Shown one piece after another: positions 52,950 through 63,696 of a stretch of 64,000 bases of DNA. The DNA lies in assembly GCA_020002185.1 (NCBI GenBank), contig CM034541.1, positions 32,859,852 to 32,923,851 of the forward strand, in the 5' to 3' direction. Every line of letters starts with the position of its first letter. The stretch's first letter is position 1. The translations under genes were made by a program, and so were the position numbers. Source of the stretch: Paraescarpia echinospica (taxonomy: Eukaryota; Annelida; Polychaeta; Sabellida; Siboglinidae). The notes beneath the pieces are model-generated. The model did not search any database. It was not told the origin of the DNA and worked only from the letters and a program-made list of their open reading frames with translations.

Positions 52950-53170
52950 TGTTCATAAGTGAATCACAAACGCGCCCACGGGAAACGTGCTGAACCGCTG
53001 AATTTCCGGCGAAAATCGCCAACAGCCCACCCCCCACCCCTCTCCCCGTCTTCCGATGTCAAGATCTGGGACAACACGCCGAGACAGCGCGACACGGGAA
53101 TCGTGCTGAACCGCTGATGAATCTCCCGTATTCAACAAAAAAGCTGGCAGGTATATATAATAACTGAAAT
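52950..53170 (-). repeat. GC-rich dispersed repeat I, copy 1
   Basis: On the - strand: GGGAGATTCATCAGCGGTTC, AGCACGATTCCCGTGTCGCG, CTGTCTCG, GACATCGGAAGACGGGGAG, then CTGTTGGCGATTTTCGCCGG. The same blocks recur at 53405-53760 and 54880-55195 on +. Confidence 0.8.
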
Positions 53171-53404
53171 ACTTAACCTTTATGCCAAAGTTCCACAAAC
53201 CCTGGCCCGGCTAACCCGCGAGACCAGAATTTGAAATGGTCAAGAACAGTAGAAAATGGTTATGTTCTGTCATGCAATGGAGTTCGTTGGGTGAGCCGTG
53301 GAACGGTTCTGGCGAGATATATATGAGACGAGATATATGCGGGCCGATTTCTTATTTGGATGATGCTGATCGGGTTTCGAATTCACTTTCGCCTTCTGTA
53401 CCTG

Positions 53405-53760
53405 CCCATTTTTTTCTTTAAATCTGGGAGATTTTCATCATCGGCCCAGCACGCTTCCCGTGTCGCGCTGTGTCTTCAATTTTGACATCGGAAGACGGGC
53501 CGGTCGGGGGGGGAATGCTGTTGAATATTTGTCACAGCCGCGCCTCCGTATTTTTTGCCGCTGCGCCGCCGTAACTTCAGCTTTTCCGCTGACTCGGCTC
53601 GGCTTGACTCATGCCATCCGAAGACGGGAGGAGCCGTTGGAGATTTTCAGTGGAAGTCCGGGAGATTTGCCTGTATCTCGATCGGGAGACCGGGGTCGAG
53701 ACACACCCAAAATGCGGGAGACTCCCCGATTTTCCGGGAGATTTGGCAAGTAATCGTTCT
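53405..53760 (+). repeat. GC-rich dispersed repeat I, copy 2
   Basis: AAATCTGGGAGATTTTCATC, AGCACGCTTCCCGTGTCGCG, GACATCGGAAGACGGG, then GAAGACGGGAGGAGCCGTTG, GAGATTTTCAGTGGAAGTCC, and the end TTTTCCGGGAGATTTGGCAA. Open frames through it are the result of high GC. Confidence 0.8.
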
Positions 53761-54109
53761 GACAATCGTTTTCTGACATTGGAACACGTTATGCTGTCTC
53801 AAGGAAAACCAAAACTGACTAACAATGAGTAGAAGCGGTGGCCGTTTTGACAAAAAAATGCTACCCTTCAAAATCCATGCCGAGAACGACAGCGTTTTAA
53901 CATTTTAAGAAAACTTCACTGGATAATAATGCAGTGAAGACGATGCGCTTATCGTGGATGCTACTATGAAAGACAACCTCATTGATTAGCGATAAAAATG
54001 TCCATTTTCAGCATTGCTTGAGGCAGCGCAGAAATGGTTGCTACTTTTTTGCAGCATTTGATTGAGCCAATTGGAATTCCCAACGATGAATCACCAAAAA
54101 CACGGTCAC

Positions 54110-54360
54110 AGGAACGTATCCAGAGAGGGTAGTCGATCGGGGGGGGGGGCAAAAGGTGGGTGCATGGGTGTGGGGGTTGTTGTTGAATTTATTTCGCCAC
54201 CGCGCCGCCGTACCTTTAACTCTCCTTCAACTTCTCCGCTGTCTCTGAATTTTTTCGCCGCCGCATCGCCATGACTTCAGCTTATTGTAACCTAAACGGG
54301 GGCACATTCCAAAGGTCTAGGGGGCACGTGCACCCCATGCCCCTGGATCCGCCTATGCTC
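54110..54360 (+). repeat. GC-rich low-complexity / repeat fragment
   Basis: A G-run (GGGGGGGGGGG at about 54139), GCCACCGCGCCGCCGTA and GGGGGCACGTGCACCCCATG then CCCCTGGATCCGCC. It resembles part of 53515-53590 (GCGCCGCCGTAACTTCAGC against GCATCGCCATGACTTCAGC), so it is probably another partial member of family I. Confidence 0.5.
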
Positions 54361-54879
54361 CGATATCGTTTGAAGTTATTTTTCCGACTTGCAATATCTC
54401 TAGGAAGTATAGCGAGTTTAATTTTAAGAAGAATAATAGGCAGCGTGATTATTTTAGATGTTGCTTTTTACATGGCGTTTAAATTGTGTGATTTATTAAA
54501 TTTATTGTTAGATGTGGTTCAGGGTAGCGCATGCCACATTCTTCACTACCATCTATGAAAAGCTATGATTATTATATTTTATGTCTTACCTAAATTTGGA
54601 CCCACAGAGAGAAACTGGACAAAATTTGGCCCACCAAACAAACGTTTGCCGAATTGTACGTATTCTATGCGCTTGCTAAAAATGGTGTACGTAGTTCATA
54701 GGCCTAAAATTATATTGTGAACATCACGTCAACTATTTTTGTATGGCGACCGGCGCCGCCTGAAAATCATATTTGTCTTAAGACTTGTTTTTGAAGTTTA
54801 TTACACCAGCCATATTTGGTAACAAACCACACTGTTTTGTTGTAAAAATACATCAAATAAAAGTTTCTAATGCTAATCC

Positions 54880-55195
54880 TGCCAACTTTTTTTGAAATCT
54901 GGGAGATTCATCAGCGGTTCAGCACTCTTCCCGTGTCTCACTGTCTCGTCAGGCTGTCTCTGAACTTTACATCGGAAAACGGGGGGGGGGGGCTGTGGAA
55001 GATTTTTCGCTGGAAATTCTGCGGTTCAGCACGTCTCAATTAGCACTTCTCTCGTGGTGTCGCGCTGTCTCGAAGACGATGTGGTGGGGCTGTTGGAGAT
55101 TTTCAGGGAAAGTCCTGGAGATTTGTCTGTATTCCGGGAGACCTGGATATACACTCCCTGAAATTCCGGGAGAGTTTGGCAGTTATATACAGTTG
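54880..55195 (+). repeat. GC-rich dispersed repeat I, copy 3
   Basis: GGGAGATTCATCAGCGGTTC, AGCACTCTTCCCGTGTCTCA, CATCGGAAAACGGGGGGG, CTGTTGGAGATTTTCAGGGA, and the end ATTCCGGGAGAGTTTGGCAG. Confidence 0.8.
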
Positions 55196-55199
55196 TAAT

Positions 55200-56460
55200 T
55201 CCATAATAATAACTTACCTTTAATATGCTATCTGAATGCTACCAATAGTATTACCTTTGGAAAATGACAATTCAGTATACAACTGAATGGGGTTATTCTT
55301 GCTTTATTTAAAATACTCAATTCCAAATAATAGCACGTGTTCTGCATTACACATTTTCACGCAGTCTACACCAAACATAATTCACAGTATCTTTTATTTT
55401 GTATCCGAAAAGCACTATTGCTTACAAAATGTCTTGCTTAATTGGTGTATATAGTGTCAAACATATGTAATTTCGGGGTGTATTCGTGTAGCTTTATTTG
55501 GCATCAGAACTGGGTCTTGAAGGACGAGGAAGGCGTACAACAATAAATCCTTTACGATTTCTCCATTGTCGGCATTTACAGGTCACCTAATAGCATGGCA
55601 TGTTGGAGAACGAAGTCATCAGCACTCTGATTGGCGAGATATATGTATGTTTTCCTTGATGGATATTGACTGGCATAGCCATTTTTGTGTGGCGTGCACC
55701 GAAAAATATGATTTGTTTCAACACCTATTGGTGGTGTTTATTACGACACGCGCTACCACTGATAACAAATTACGTTGTTTTTTACTACGAGTATGATAAT
55801 ACATAAATGGAAAGTTTGGAAAGCGTCTGAATGCTTCCAGTACTATTACCTTTGGCAAAACAATACAGCAATACGGCTATACTTGCTTTCACAACAAATT
55901 CCCTATATTCAAAATTATGGCATGTTTTCTGCACTATATCTTTTACACGAAATAGACCAGACATCATTGGCTATATATGTTTAATTGGTAAGAAAACATA
56001 CCTATCGTTTACCAGGTATCGTGCCTGATGTATATACAAGACATATAATTATATAACATATATATATATATATATATACAGTGTCCATTTCATTGGTGAA
56101 TAATTGTGAAAATGGAACGTATTGTAATTATACCATTTGGGTGTAGTAATAAATATAATTATATCATTGTTTCAACACTACCAATAACTTATTATAACGT
56201 GTTTTGCATTTCAGTTGATACAATATCACCAAAATATCTTAATACATATTACTGTATATTTTCTGGTGGGTTTTCTTAGCATCAACACTGAATCTTGAAG
56301 GATGTTGGAGACAATACCAACATCTTCACGATTTCTATGTAGTCGACATATGGAGGACGCAACATTAATTTAATTGTTGAAGAAATTCACGCCAATCTGA
56401 ATGTAGAAATTTGCATATTTTGGTGGCTTCTGTGTCTTTCTTGTTGGAAAGATTGCTCAA
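55200..56460. repeat. Two to three diverged direct duplications, about 0.3-0.6 kb
   Basis: The block TCTGAATGCT-CCA-TA-TATTACCTTTGG occurs at about 55233 and 55827. The block GCATCA-CACTG--TCTTGAAGGA ... ACGATTTCT occurs at about 55502 and 56281. This suggests an old tandem duplication of about 0.6-0.8 kb. Not a gene. Confidence 0.45.
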
Positions 56461-56952
56461 TCACTTTTACATATAAATATGCATATATACACACCCAGAC
56501 ATTGGTTGAACTCTGTTGCGCAAACGGAATTCTATAGGGGGTGAAATAATTAATCTATACAAGCTGAAATAGACGTTAAATAAACCCATTGACCATATAC
56601 CAGGGAGGCTCATATGAAAGCAACTTTTTTAGTTTTAATAGGAGTCTCCCATATCCAAGTTGTTCATTCAATATGACACCCATTTGAAATCTCGCATTGT
56701 TACTGTTATACCTTAATGTACACTACTATGAATAAACAACACTGTCTGTTTGTCTGTCGTAATTTTCTTTTTATTATTATGGCCAAATAAGTAAAACGGG
56801 AAGTTGTTTTGACAGAAAATAAAACCAAAAAGAAATGCGCTACGACGTAATAAATTTGTTAGCCTATGTTATGGGACATATTTTGAACCAGGACATCAAA
56901 TTTCTGGAGGCAGTTCGGCAGGATGTGAGCATGACAGCAAACCACGCACACG

Positions 56953-56975
56953 GTTCGATTGTTCAACAATCGAAC
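56953..56975. repeat. Perfect 23-bp hyphenated palindrome
   Basis: GTTCGATTGTT, centre C, AACAATCGAAC, inside a CpG-rich patch (56940-57015). Confidence 0.9.
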
Positions 56976-57285
56976 AGGGCGCGTGGCGCGATCGGGTTGC
57001 GTTTCGAGATCGGGGCGCTCGCAGACTCTCTAACATTCCTATTGTCTTCTTTTGCGTGTGTAGATGAAACATAATTTTATTTTTGGCAACAACTAACACG
57101 GACGGATTATCTCCCATGTAATGTTTTGAACAAATTTATGATTGAACAAAAACGTAGTAGCTTGTCTGTGACATGAAATATTGTAACGGATTTGCTTTTC
57201 AAGTAATAAAGTTTCAGTGTTCAACTTTGAGCCTATGGTAGTTTAGCCTTTTCCATTCACTTCTTAAGTTATATATTCATATGAG

Positions 57286-57429
57286 ACCAAGGAAGAAGTA
57301 GTATTTACATAACATCCACTATCCTGTTGTAACGTAGGTCCACCATACAGAGTGAAAGGGTGTTAACCCTTTACTGTAACTGTGTATGGTGGACCTACGT
57401 TGCAACAGGATGTTGGTTCTTCCTTGGTT
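57286..57429. repeat. Long hairpin / MITE-like inverted repeat
   Basis: The outer arms ACCAAGGAAGAA and TTCTTCCTTGGT pair, and so do the inner arms of about 29 bp (ATCCTGTTGTAACGTAGGTC then CACCATAC against GTATGGTGGACCTACGTTGC then AACAGGAT). AAAGGGTGTTAACCCTTT forms the centre. The left arm has an extra AGTAGTATTTACATAAC. Confidence 0.9.
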
Positions 57430-59987
57430 ACCCCCTAAATACACACCCAATTCAACAATGGAAATAATATATTTAAATTCACATTAGATAAACTAAATGT
57501 TTTAGTGTTGCAAATGGCCATCACTTAGTTTTTTTAATATTCAAACACATTTAAGTTAATAAGGAAATATATAATCTAAATTGTCTACTTTTTCATATTC
57601 ATCCATCACTAAGTAATATTAATGTCTCCATCACTAAGCTGTTATGCATGGATAACTGGGAAAATTACCAGCAAACATGTAACACTTAATTCTCAGTGTA
57701 GGCAATCAAATAACAACAAAACAGTATTCTAGTAAAATACAATGACAACAGTTTATTTACTGCAGTTCAGAATACATATCACAATACAGCTGGTATAATA
57801 CACCATTCCCTCTTTCCTACGTCGAATCTACAACCCGTCAGAATAGACACATAATCACAAGTTTCAATGCAGGACGCAATTCTTCTCAAATGTCACTGAC
57901 TTTGTAAGTCAAAAGTCTTTTGTAACACGTACAACTATAACATAACTTGCAGATTATGCAAGTTATTGCAAATTGTAACGCATAAGTTACACAACTCTTA
58001 CATGAACATTGGCTACTGCATTCATCTATTCCACAAAAACCTTGATATGCATCACTCTTTTCATGCTCATTAGCCACTTGATTAGTAGTGAAATTGACAC
58101 TACCATGCCAGCTCAAGCCTGTTCTAAACAATACGTCTGATTTTCTACGACTTTCTCAAACATAAACTGTTGGATTTAAGAGTTAACATTCCCTAAACCG
58201 ACTAGCATTTAATTGTAAGTAGCACTTGACTTCGCGATTAGAAATGGGACAAAGCAGATTACGGTATATCTAGTTGTGGAAACTATTACTGCTATTGTCT
58301 TCAATTAGCAACAACTGCTCAGTTATATACACACTGGACAGGGGGATTAGGCATATAATTAGGTGGGTCCACCATAGATGTACTAATGGCAAGGTTTGTT
58401 TCTGTTCATGTTGATATTTTTTTAATGTATACTGTATTGAAACCAGTAAAGGAATAGGTAATTATCGGCATCGTAGTATGATAAACCTCATCTCTATCAA
58501 ACCAATATGATATACAAATGACAGACTGCTAAACACATTGCAGACTTCTGTCATAAACACTTACAAATATTTCATGAATGGAGAGATCAAATAAATATAT
58601 GTGTAGTTTAAATTTTACAAGGTATTATAACTACTTTTGTGAAAATTTAAAAAAACATTTGGTTAAGTCTAAGTGCCGCTGGTCAGAATAATGTCTCAGA
58701 TAGGTTTTGGTACAATAGTTCTGGTACAATAATTTTATAATTATTCCATTCAGTCACTCTTTAGATGCCTTTCTCACCTCTCACCTTCTTGAAGGTCACA
58801 TCAACATCTGTGGTGATCAATGTTCTTTTTCATGTAAACTTGTAATACTCTTTATTCATTTTGCTGCAAATATTATGGACTACCAATAGGCTTATTAACA
58901 CTGACTTTGAAGTATAACCTGACCTAACTGGCTAACATATGCAGATGTGTCATCATAAACCGATGAACATTTGGACATCCATGAAGTGTGATATAGCAGC
59001 CAATAAAGAAATATTTTTAAAATTAACCTTAGATGTTACACATCACAGGAAATACAAACTGACCATTTTATATATATCCTCCAGGGATATTATAAAAGTT
59101 ATTTAAATATAAAGATTAACAGTATTTGAACTATGAGAGTTCAAAGTTCTTGTAGAAGGCAAGTTTACAGCAACAAGCTAGAGCCATCACATCATTATAT
59201 GATAGAGCAATAGCATTAAAACTACAAAAACCCTGTAGAATATTTCAAGCCCTCCAGTTTATATAACAATCAATGTTTCAAAGTGCCTCAGATTCTAAAT
59301 GAGAGGCATTTAAGCAGAAAGTTGCCCAAAGGTGCAGATAGATTTCTACATATAACAGAACACTATGTTCTAATGACAATGAGAGATGATGTGCGGATGT
59401 ACAAATTACAACTTCACAATTCACAACACAGACACAACACTTCACACTGACAGAAACAGGTATCATAAATCACAATAGTTTTACACGAAAAATCACTGTT
59501 CAAGCTACTTTTTTTTTCGGTCACAGACATATTGTATATATAATTTTTTTAATGACTGAACATTTAAAGAAATAACCTGTTAAGACATTCAATTGACCCA
59601 ATTTCATTTTTGCAAAGCTTGTCAATAGAAAGGCATTGAATTAATATTATATGTGGCAAGTAAAGGGATATCTCAGTTTATATGTCAACAGATACAGCCA
59701 CATTTTTTTTAAATCAAAAGACTACAATGAAATCAACTCCAACATTTTGACAAATCATAGCATCATTTAACATTTATTTGCAATAGAATATTTTTACTGG
59801 CACTTTCAGAAATGGAAAGTACGTTTCCTACAAATTAAAATATGTGAGTTTTCAATTCATGCCGGAAACACGGGAATCTCTTGTGTATTTACATAAGTTA
59901 TAAAAATAAAAGACTGTGTGTTATATGTACTATCACAAAGTTCTGTGGAAATACTTGTATTGATAGAAATGAGAAAGTGGTTAAATG

Positions 59988-60065
59988 TTTATATATATAT
60001 AAATATATATATATATAATACACACACACATATATATATATATCCACTACATATGTATATATGTA
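59988..60065. repeat. (AT)n / (CA)n mixed tract
   Basis: TATATATA runs with CACACACACA at about 60021. Confidence 0.9.
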
Positions 60066-60971
60066 TGTACTCTCATTATAAGGACTCCTGAATGAGTCTT
60101 GATGTGAGGAAACAAACCTCTATAAAAAGAACAACTTAAAAATCACCGTGTTGGCCTGCAGTGTTATATACCCTGGATACAAGCAAAAAGAAATATTGGT
60201 TATATGTAACCTGCCAGTCTAAAATGAGACAGTTCTCGCTTACGTTCATTGTGACCTACGAGCGAAAACACTATTGCACCAATTTTTGAAGGGAGAATGA
60301 GTTTTCATCGTAAAACAATCCAGAATAAACAAATACTTCATGTGTTAGTTGTGTAAATGATATAAATGTTATCCAAATGGGTTTACTTTGATGTTTTGTG
60401 ACATGTATCAATTTTGTTTTAATTGCTGGCAATGTATTAAAGTACAGCCAACAATGAGTGAAAACCAGATAACAATGTGAAAAACATAGATGACTGTAAA
60501 CTTTGAAGTAGTTTTTCTCAAAACCTTACTTCACAGTTTTGACATTAAAATCGTTGTGTCTCTAGTAATAATGTGAATATAGATCAATTTAGTTTTCAAT
60601 TTTTTTCCCTCTGAATGTGCTCTATTCAAATATGTAATAAAACACACCATAATTTGTTCCGAGAAGCGTCTCAATTTGGCATGGTAAGTTAGATATGGAA
60701 GAGTTCGACAGTTCACAACAAGTTTCTTACAGTGAGAGTCTACCTACTGAACACAAACACTTGTGTGTGTATGTGTGTACATATACATATACTATATTAT
60801 ATTATTATATAGAGAGAAAGGTGAACGCCAGCAGTGGTTACAATGTACTGAGATCAAGAGTGGCGGAGGTTGTAGAACCTAAACTCTGCTTTGTGCTAAT
60901 AGAATGTCTGCTTCAATGCCAGCTCAGCCCCCCTTCTTTATGTTCTCCTTGACGCAGTGACCCAACGTACA

Positions 60972-61104
60972 GTCCAGCGAGGACCACACGGTCCTGCGAG
61001 GACCACACGATCCTGCGAGGACCACAAGGTCCAGCAAGGACCACACTGTCCAGCGAGGACCACACAGTCCAGCGAGGACCACAAGTTCCAGCGAGGACCA
61101 TATG
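60972..61104. repeat. 19-bp tandem repeat, exactly 7 copies
   Basis: Seven 19-bp monomers of consensus GTCCAGCGAGGACCACACG (133 bp with no indels). Each holds the short inverted repeat GTCC-N5-GGAC. It lies about 95 bp past the stop codon of the neighbouring - strand exon. Confidence 0.97.
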
Positions 61105-61197
61105 ATGGGTCACCACAATAGTGATACTCGCCAAAACCAAGCCAGATCAGCAAGTGTTAAAAGCACAAGCGGGCGGGGTGTTTACCCTCCGAGGGTA

Positions 61198-61381
61198 TCA
61201 CTGGAAGGCGGTTCCAGCCTCATCCTCTTCTGGCAAAACGTTGTCATCATCGTCGTCATCACTGGCATCGTCGTCTTCCTCCAAGTCATCATCATCGGAG
61301 GAAGAGCTACGAGCGAGGGATTCTCTACGTTTCTTGTTGTGGCATATCTGAATCGCGGTTGCCGTCGACGTTGTCGCGAAG
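61198..61381 (-). CDS. Terminal exon of an unidentified gene with a strongly acidic C-terminus
   Basis: On the - strand a pyrimidine-rich acceptor (TTTTTTTGTGATTTTTTAG) precedes a frame open for 60 residues to TGA at 61200-61198. Sequence order: FATTSTATAIQICH (apolar/small), NKKRRESLAR (basic), SSSSDDDDLEEDDD, ASDDDDDDN, PEEDEAGTAFQ-stop. The apolar-basic-acidic order would fit the end of a membrane span followed by a short cytoplasmic tail, or a nuclear protein with a KKRR signal and acidic tail. I do not recognise the gene. No upstream exon of it is visible before the LINE at 61958. Codon choice among Asp codons (GAT/GAC mixed) argues against a pure microsatellite. Confidence 0.55.
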
Positions 61382-61439
61382 CTAAAAAATCACAAAAAAA
61401 GATACATTATTGAAAGATACCAAAATGCTTGTACTACCG

Positions 61440-61570
61440 TAACGACCCTATGTATTAGGACACTGTATGTTTTGGGACACCCGATAAAAGTAATTATTTT
61501 TATATACCGTATGTTTTGGGACACTTTTGTAAATGTTATTATTTTGTCCATATGTATTGGGACACCAATC
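61440..61570. repeat. Degenerate repeat with TATGTATTGGGACAC words
   Basis: Three near-copies of TGTATGTTTTGGGACAC / TATGTATTGGGACACC. A similar segment occurs at 21371-21460 in PHM intron 3. Confidence 0.5.
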
Positions 61571-61959
61571 AAGACACCAATTTTTCATATTTCTGACGAA
61601 CATGTACCCACTTTTTTCCCCGATGCAGATGTGTAAATAAACAAAAACAGTGTATCAATAAAACGTTTTACAATTGTAGAGCTGTTCTGATGTAAACAAC
61701 ACAAACTTGGGTGATGTAAATTACTGTAGCATCAGCGATGATGTTTTGACCTTCTCTCAGCTACCAGCCTTTATACATTTAGGAAGTGCCACCATACACA
61801 TCTAAAATCCTAGTTGCATTCCCCCAATGTTTAGCTGTAATGTACAAAACTGCGTGATCTCTTGACTGTCTGCATTGTCCCAAGACTTGCAGATCATTTC
61901 ACATATAGTTGACATTTTAATCTGCATATTATGGTCATCCACCAAGATATTAGTTACTA

Positions 61960-61985
61960 ACAATAATAATAATAATAATAATAAT
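61960..61985. repeat. (ATT)n LINE tail
   Basis: About eight ATT units (- strand) after AATAAAG: the 3' terminus of the LINE. Confidence 0.9.
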
Positions 61986-62184
61986 CTTTATTGATACATA
62001 ATGTTAAGTATAGCACAGATGTAGCAGTAATATGAAACATGTATACATTACGTATCAAATGGAACGAAGCAACACATTGCTTGTGTTCCTTATTCATGTC
62101 ATATATGCAATGAAATCTATGATTCGTGTAAAAAAAAAAAAAAAACATCTTCATAATAAACTAACAATTTATTTAATAATGCAT

Positions 62185-62395
62185 TATACGAGTACCGTAA
62201 GTCTGAACATCAGGTACATCTTAACATGACATCATTATGCGAGTACCGTAACACTGAATACCAGGTACATCTTAACATGACAACATTACACGAGTACCGT
62301 AACACTGAACACCAGGTACATCTTAACACGACAACATTATACGAGTACCTAACACTGAACACCGGGTACATCTTAACATGACAAAATTACATTAA
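62185..62395. repeat. 57-bp tandem repeat in the LINE 3' UTR
   Basis: About 3.5 copies of a unit starting ACGAGTACCGTAACACTGAA, then CACCAGGTACATCTTAACAT, then GACAACATTAT. Confidence 0.9.
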
Positions 62396-62403
62396 AGCAG
62401 CAT

Positions 62404-63696
62404 TTAGCATATGTTTGCTAGAATTAGACGCTTGGTCCTTTGTTTGAACATATGAATAGATGTACAATATTGTAAATAGTTATTTGTAATAAATGTATTC
62501 CAGATTTTAGGACCAACATAAGCCAAAGACAGTTGTCTACAATTAGTCTTGCAGTATGGTATTTTATATGTTACTTCCTGTCTTGTATTATATTTATGTG
62601 TGGATATTTGCAGGACAAATACATCATGATATATATCTGGCAACATACCCCTATTATGCTTGTACATTAGAATACAGCATAAATATTTATTTACGTCATA
62701 AATATTCATTATTTGATAAGATGTAAATAAAGGCTGCGTATGATCAATAAATCCTACATGACTTATTACACGCAAAACTCGTTTTTGGAGTAAATGAATT
62801 TTAGCAAGGTATATATTCGGGGCCCTTCCCCAGACGACATTACAATAAGTAATATATGGGTATATAAACATGTAATACAGGTTTAACAATGATTTGTTAT
62901 CTAATTTGTTTGTCACCTTTTTTATAATACCAATATTCTTAGAAATTTTATTTGATATATATTTAATGTGTGTGCTCCAATTCAATGTATTATTTATAAG
63001 CAAACCCAAAAACTTTATCTCATGTACAGTGTTAATTTGTATGCCGTCTATGCAAATGTTATTACACCTCTCTCTTATACTGATCGTATTACTAAAGGTC
63101 ACTGTGTGAGTTTTCTGTATATTCAAAGAAAGTTTATTAATGTTAAGCCATAAAGATAGTTTTTTTATTTCAGAGTTCAAAACATTTTCCATTTCATCTA
63201 TATTGTTGCCTTGTATAAAGATGCTCGTGTCATCAGCAAACATAATGGTAAACGTTGTGTCAGATAAAGTAGATAAATCATTTATATAGATAAGAAAGAG
63301 TAAAGGTCCCAGAATTGAACCCTGCGGAACACCACATGTTATGTTTTTAAGGGAAGATTTTGTTCCATAGAATTTTACTCGTTGTTGTCTGTTACTTAAA
63401 AAGTTACGAATCCATTGGAGTATATTTCCTCTGATTCCATAATGTGTTAATTTTCTCAATAATATATTATGATTAACGGTATCAAAGGCTTTGGCTAAAT
63501 CCAGAAATAACCCAATTACGTGCTCTTTGGTATCAATTGCCTTACTAATTTTGTCAATTAGCAGTGAAATAGCCATATCAGTAGAATATCCTTTCCTAAA
63601 TCCAAATTGGGAATTAGACAAGATGTTATGTTTCATTATGTAATTCATTAATCTATTGTACATTAATCTTTCAAAAACCTTTGAAAATACAGGCAA
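62404..63696 (-). CDS. Reverse transcriptase ORF of the right-edge LINE (partial)
   Basis: 430 open codons from the first Met, with further open sequence 5' of it (to about 63895). All RT core motifs are present and in order, including FADD, and the C-terminal domain is full length. It would be catalytically complete in this part; the endonuclease lies outside the window. Host-type splice sites are absent, as expected for a LINE. Confidence 0.85.
   Translation of the reverse strand: MPVFSKVFERLMYNRLMNYIMKHNILSNSQFGFRKGYSTDMAISLLIDKISKAIDTKEHVIGLFLDLAKAFDTVNHNILLRKLTHYGIRGNILQWIRNFLSNRQQRVKFYGTKSSLKNITCGVPQGSILGPLLFLIYINDLSTLSDTTFTIMFADDTSIFIQGNNIDEMENVLNSEIKKLSLWLNINKLSLNIQKTHTVTFSNTISIRERCNNICIDGIQINTVHEIKFLGLLINNTLNWSTHIKYISNKISKNIGIIKKVTNKLDNKSLLNLYYMFIYPYITYCNVVWGRAPNIYLAKIHLLQKRVLRVISHVGFIDHTQPLFTSYQIMNIYDVNKYLCCILMYKHNRGMLPDIYHDVFVLQISTHKYNTRQEVTYKIPYCKTNCRQLSLAYVGPKIWNTFITNNYLQYCTSIHMFKQRTKRLILANIC

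Larger units (their letters stand above)
57436..61197 (-). other. Probable long 3' flank or 3' UTR of the 61198-61381 gene
   Basis: AT-rich, no coding exon recognised. On the - strand an AATAAA (TTTATT on + near 57755) followed by GTTGTCATTG is a possible poly(A) site, which would imply a 3.4-kb 3' UTR. It contains (AT)n at 59988-60065 and the 19-bp array at 60972-61104. Confidence 0.3.

Noticed and set aside
53460..53832. Arg/Gly-rich open frames on both strands
   Set aside because: They lie entirely in GC-rich repeat family I, and the same reading frames are broken in the other copies.
60913..61153. Open frames on - with VVLAGPCGPR-type repeats
   Set aside because: They derive from the 19-bp array (period not divisible by 3, no homology), lying after the stop codon of the neighbouring exon.
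61102..61413. Open frame on + with an apparent membrane helix (VVIIVVITGIVVFLQVIII)
   Set aside because: This is the antisense reading of the poly-Asp/Glu codons of the - strand exon; GAT/GAC read backwards give Ile/Val.
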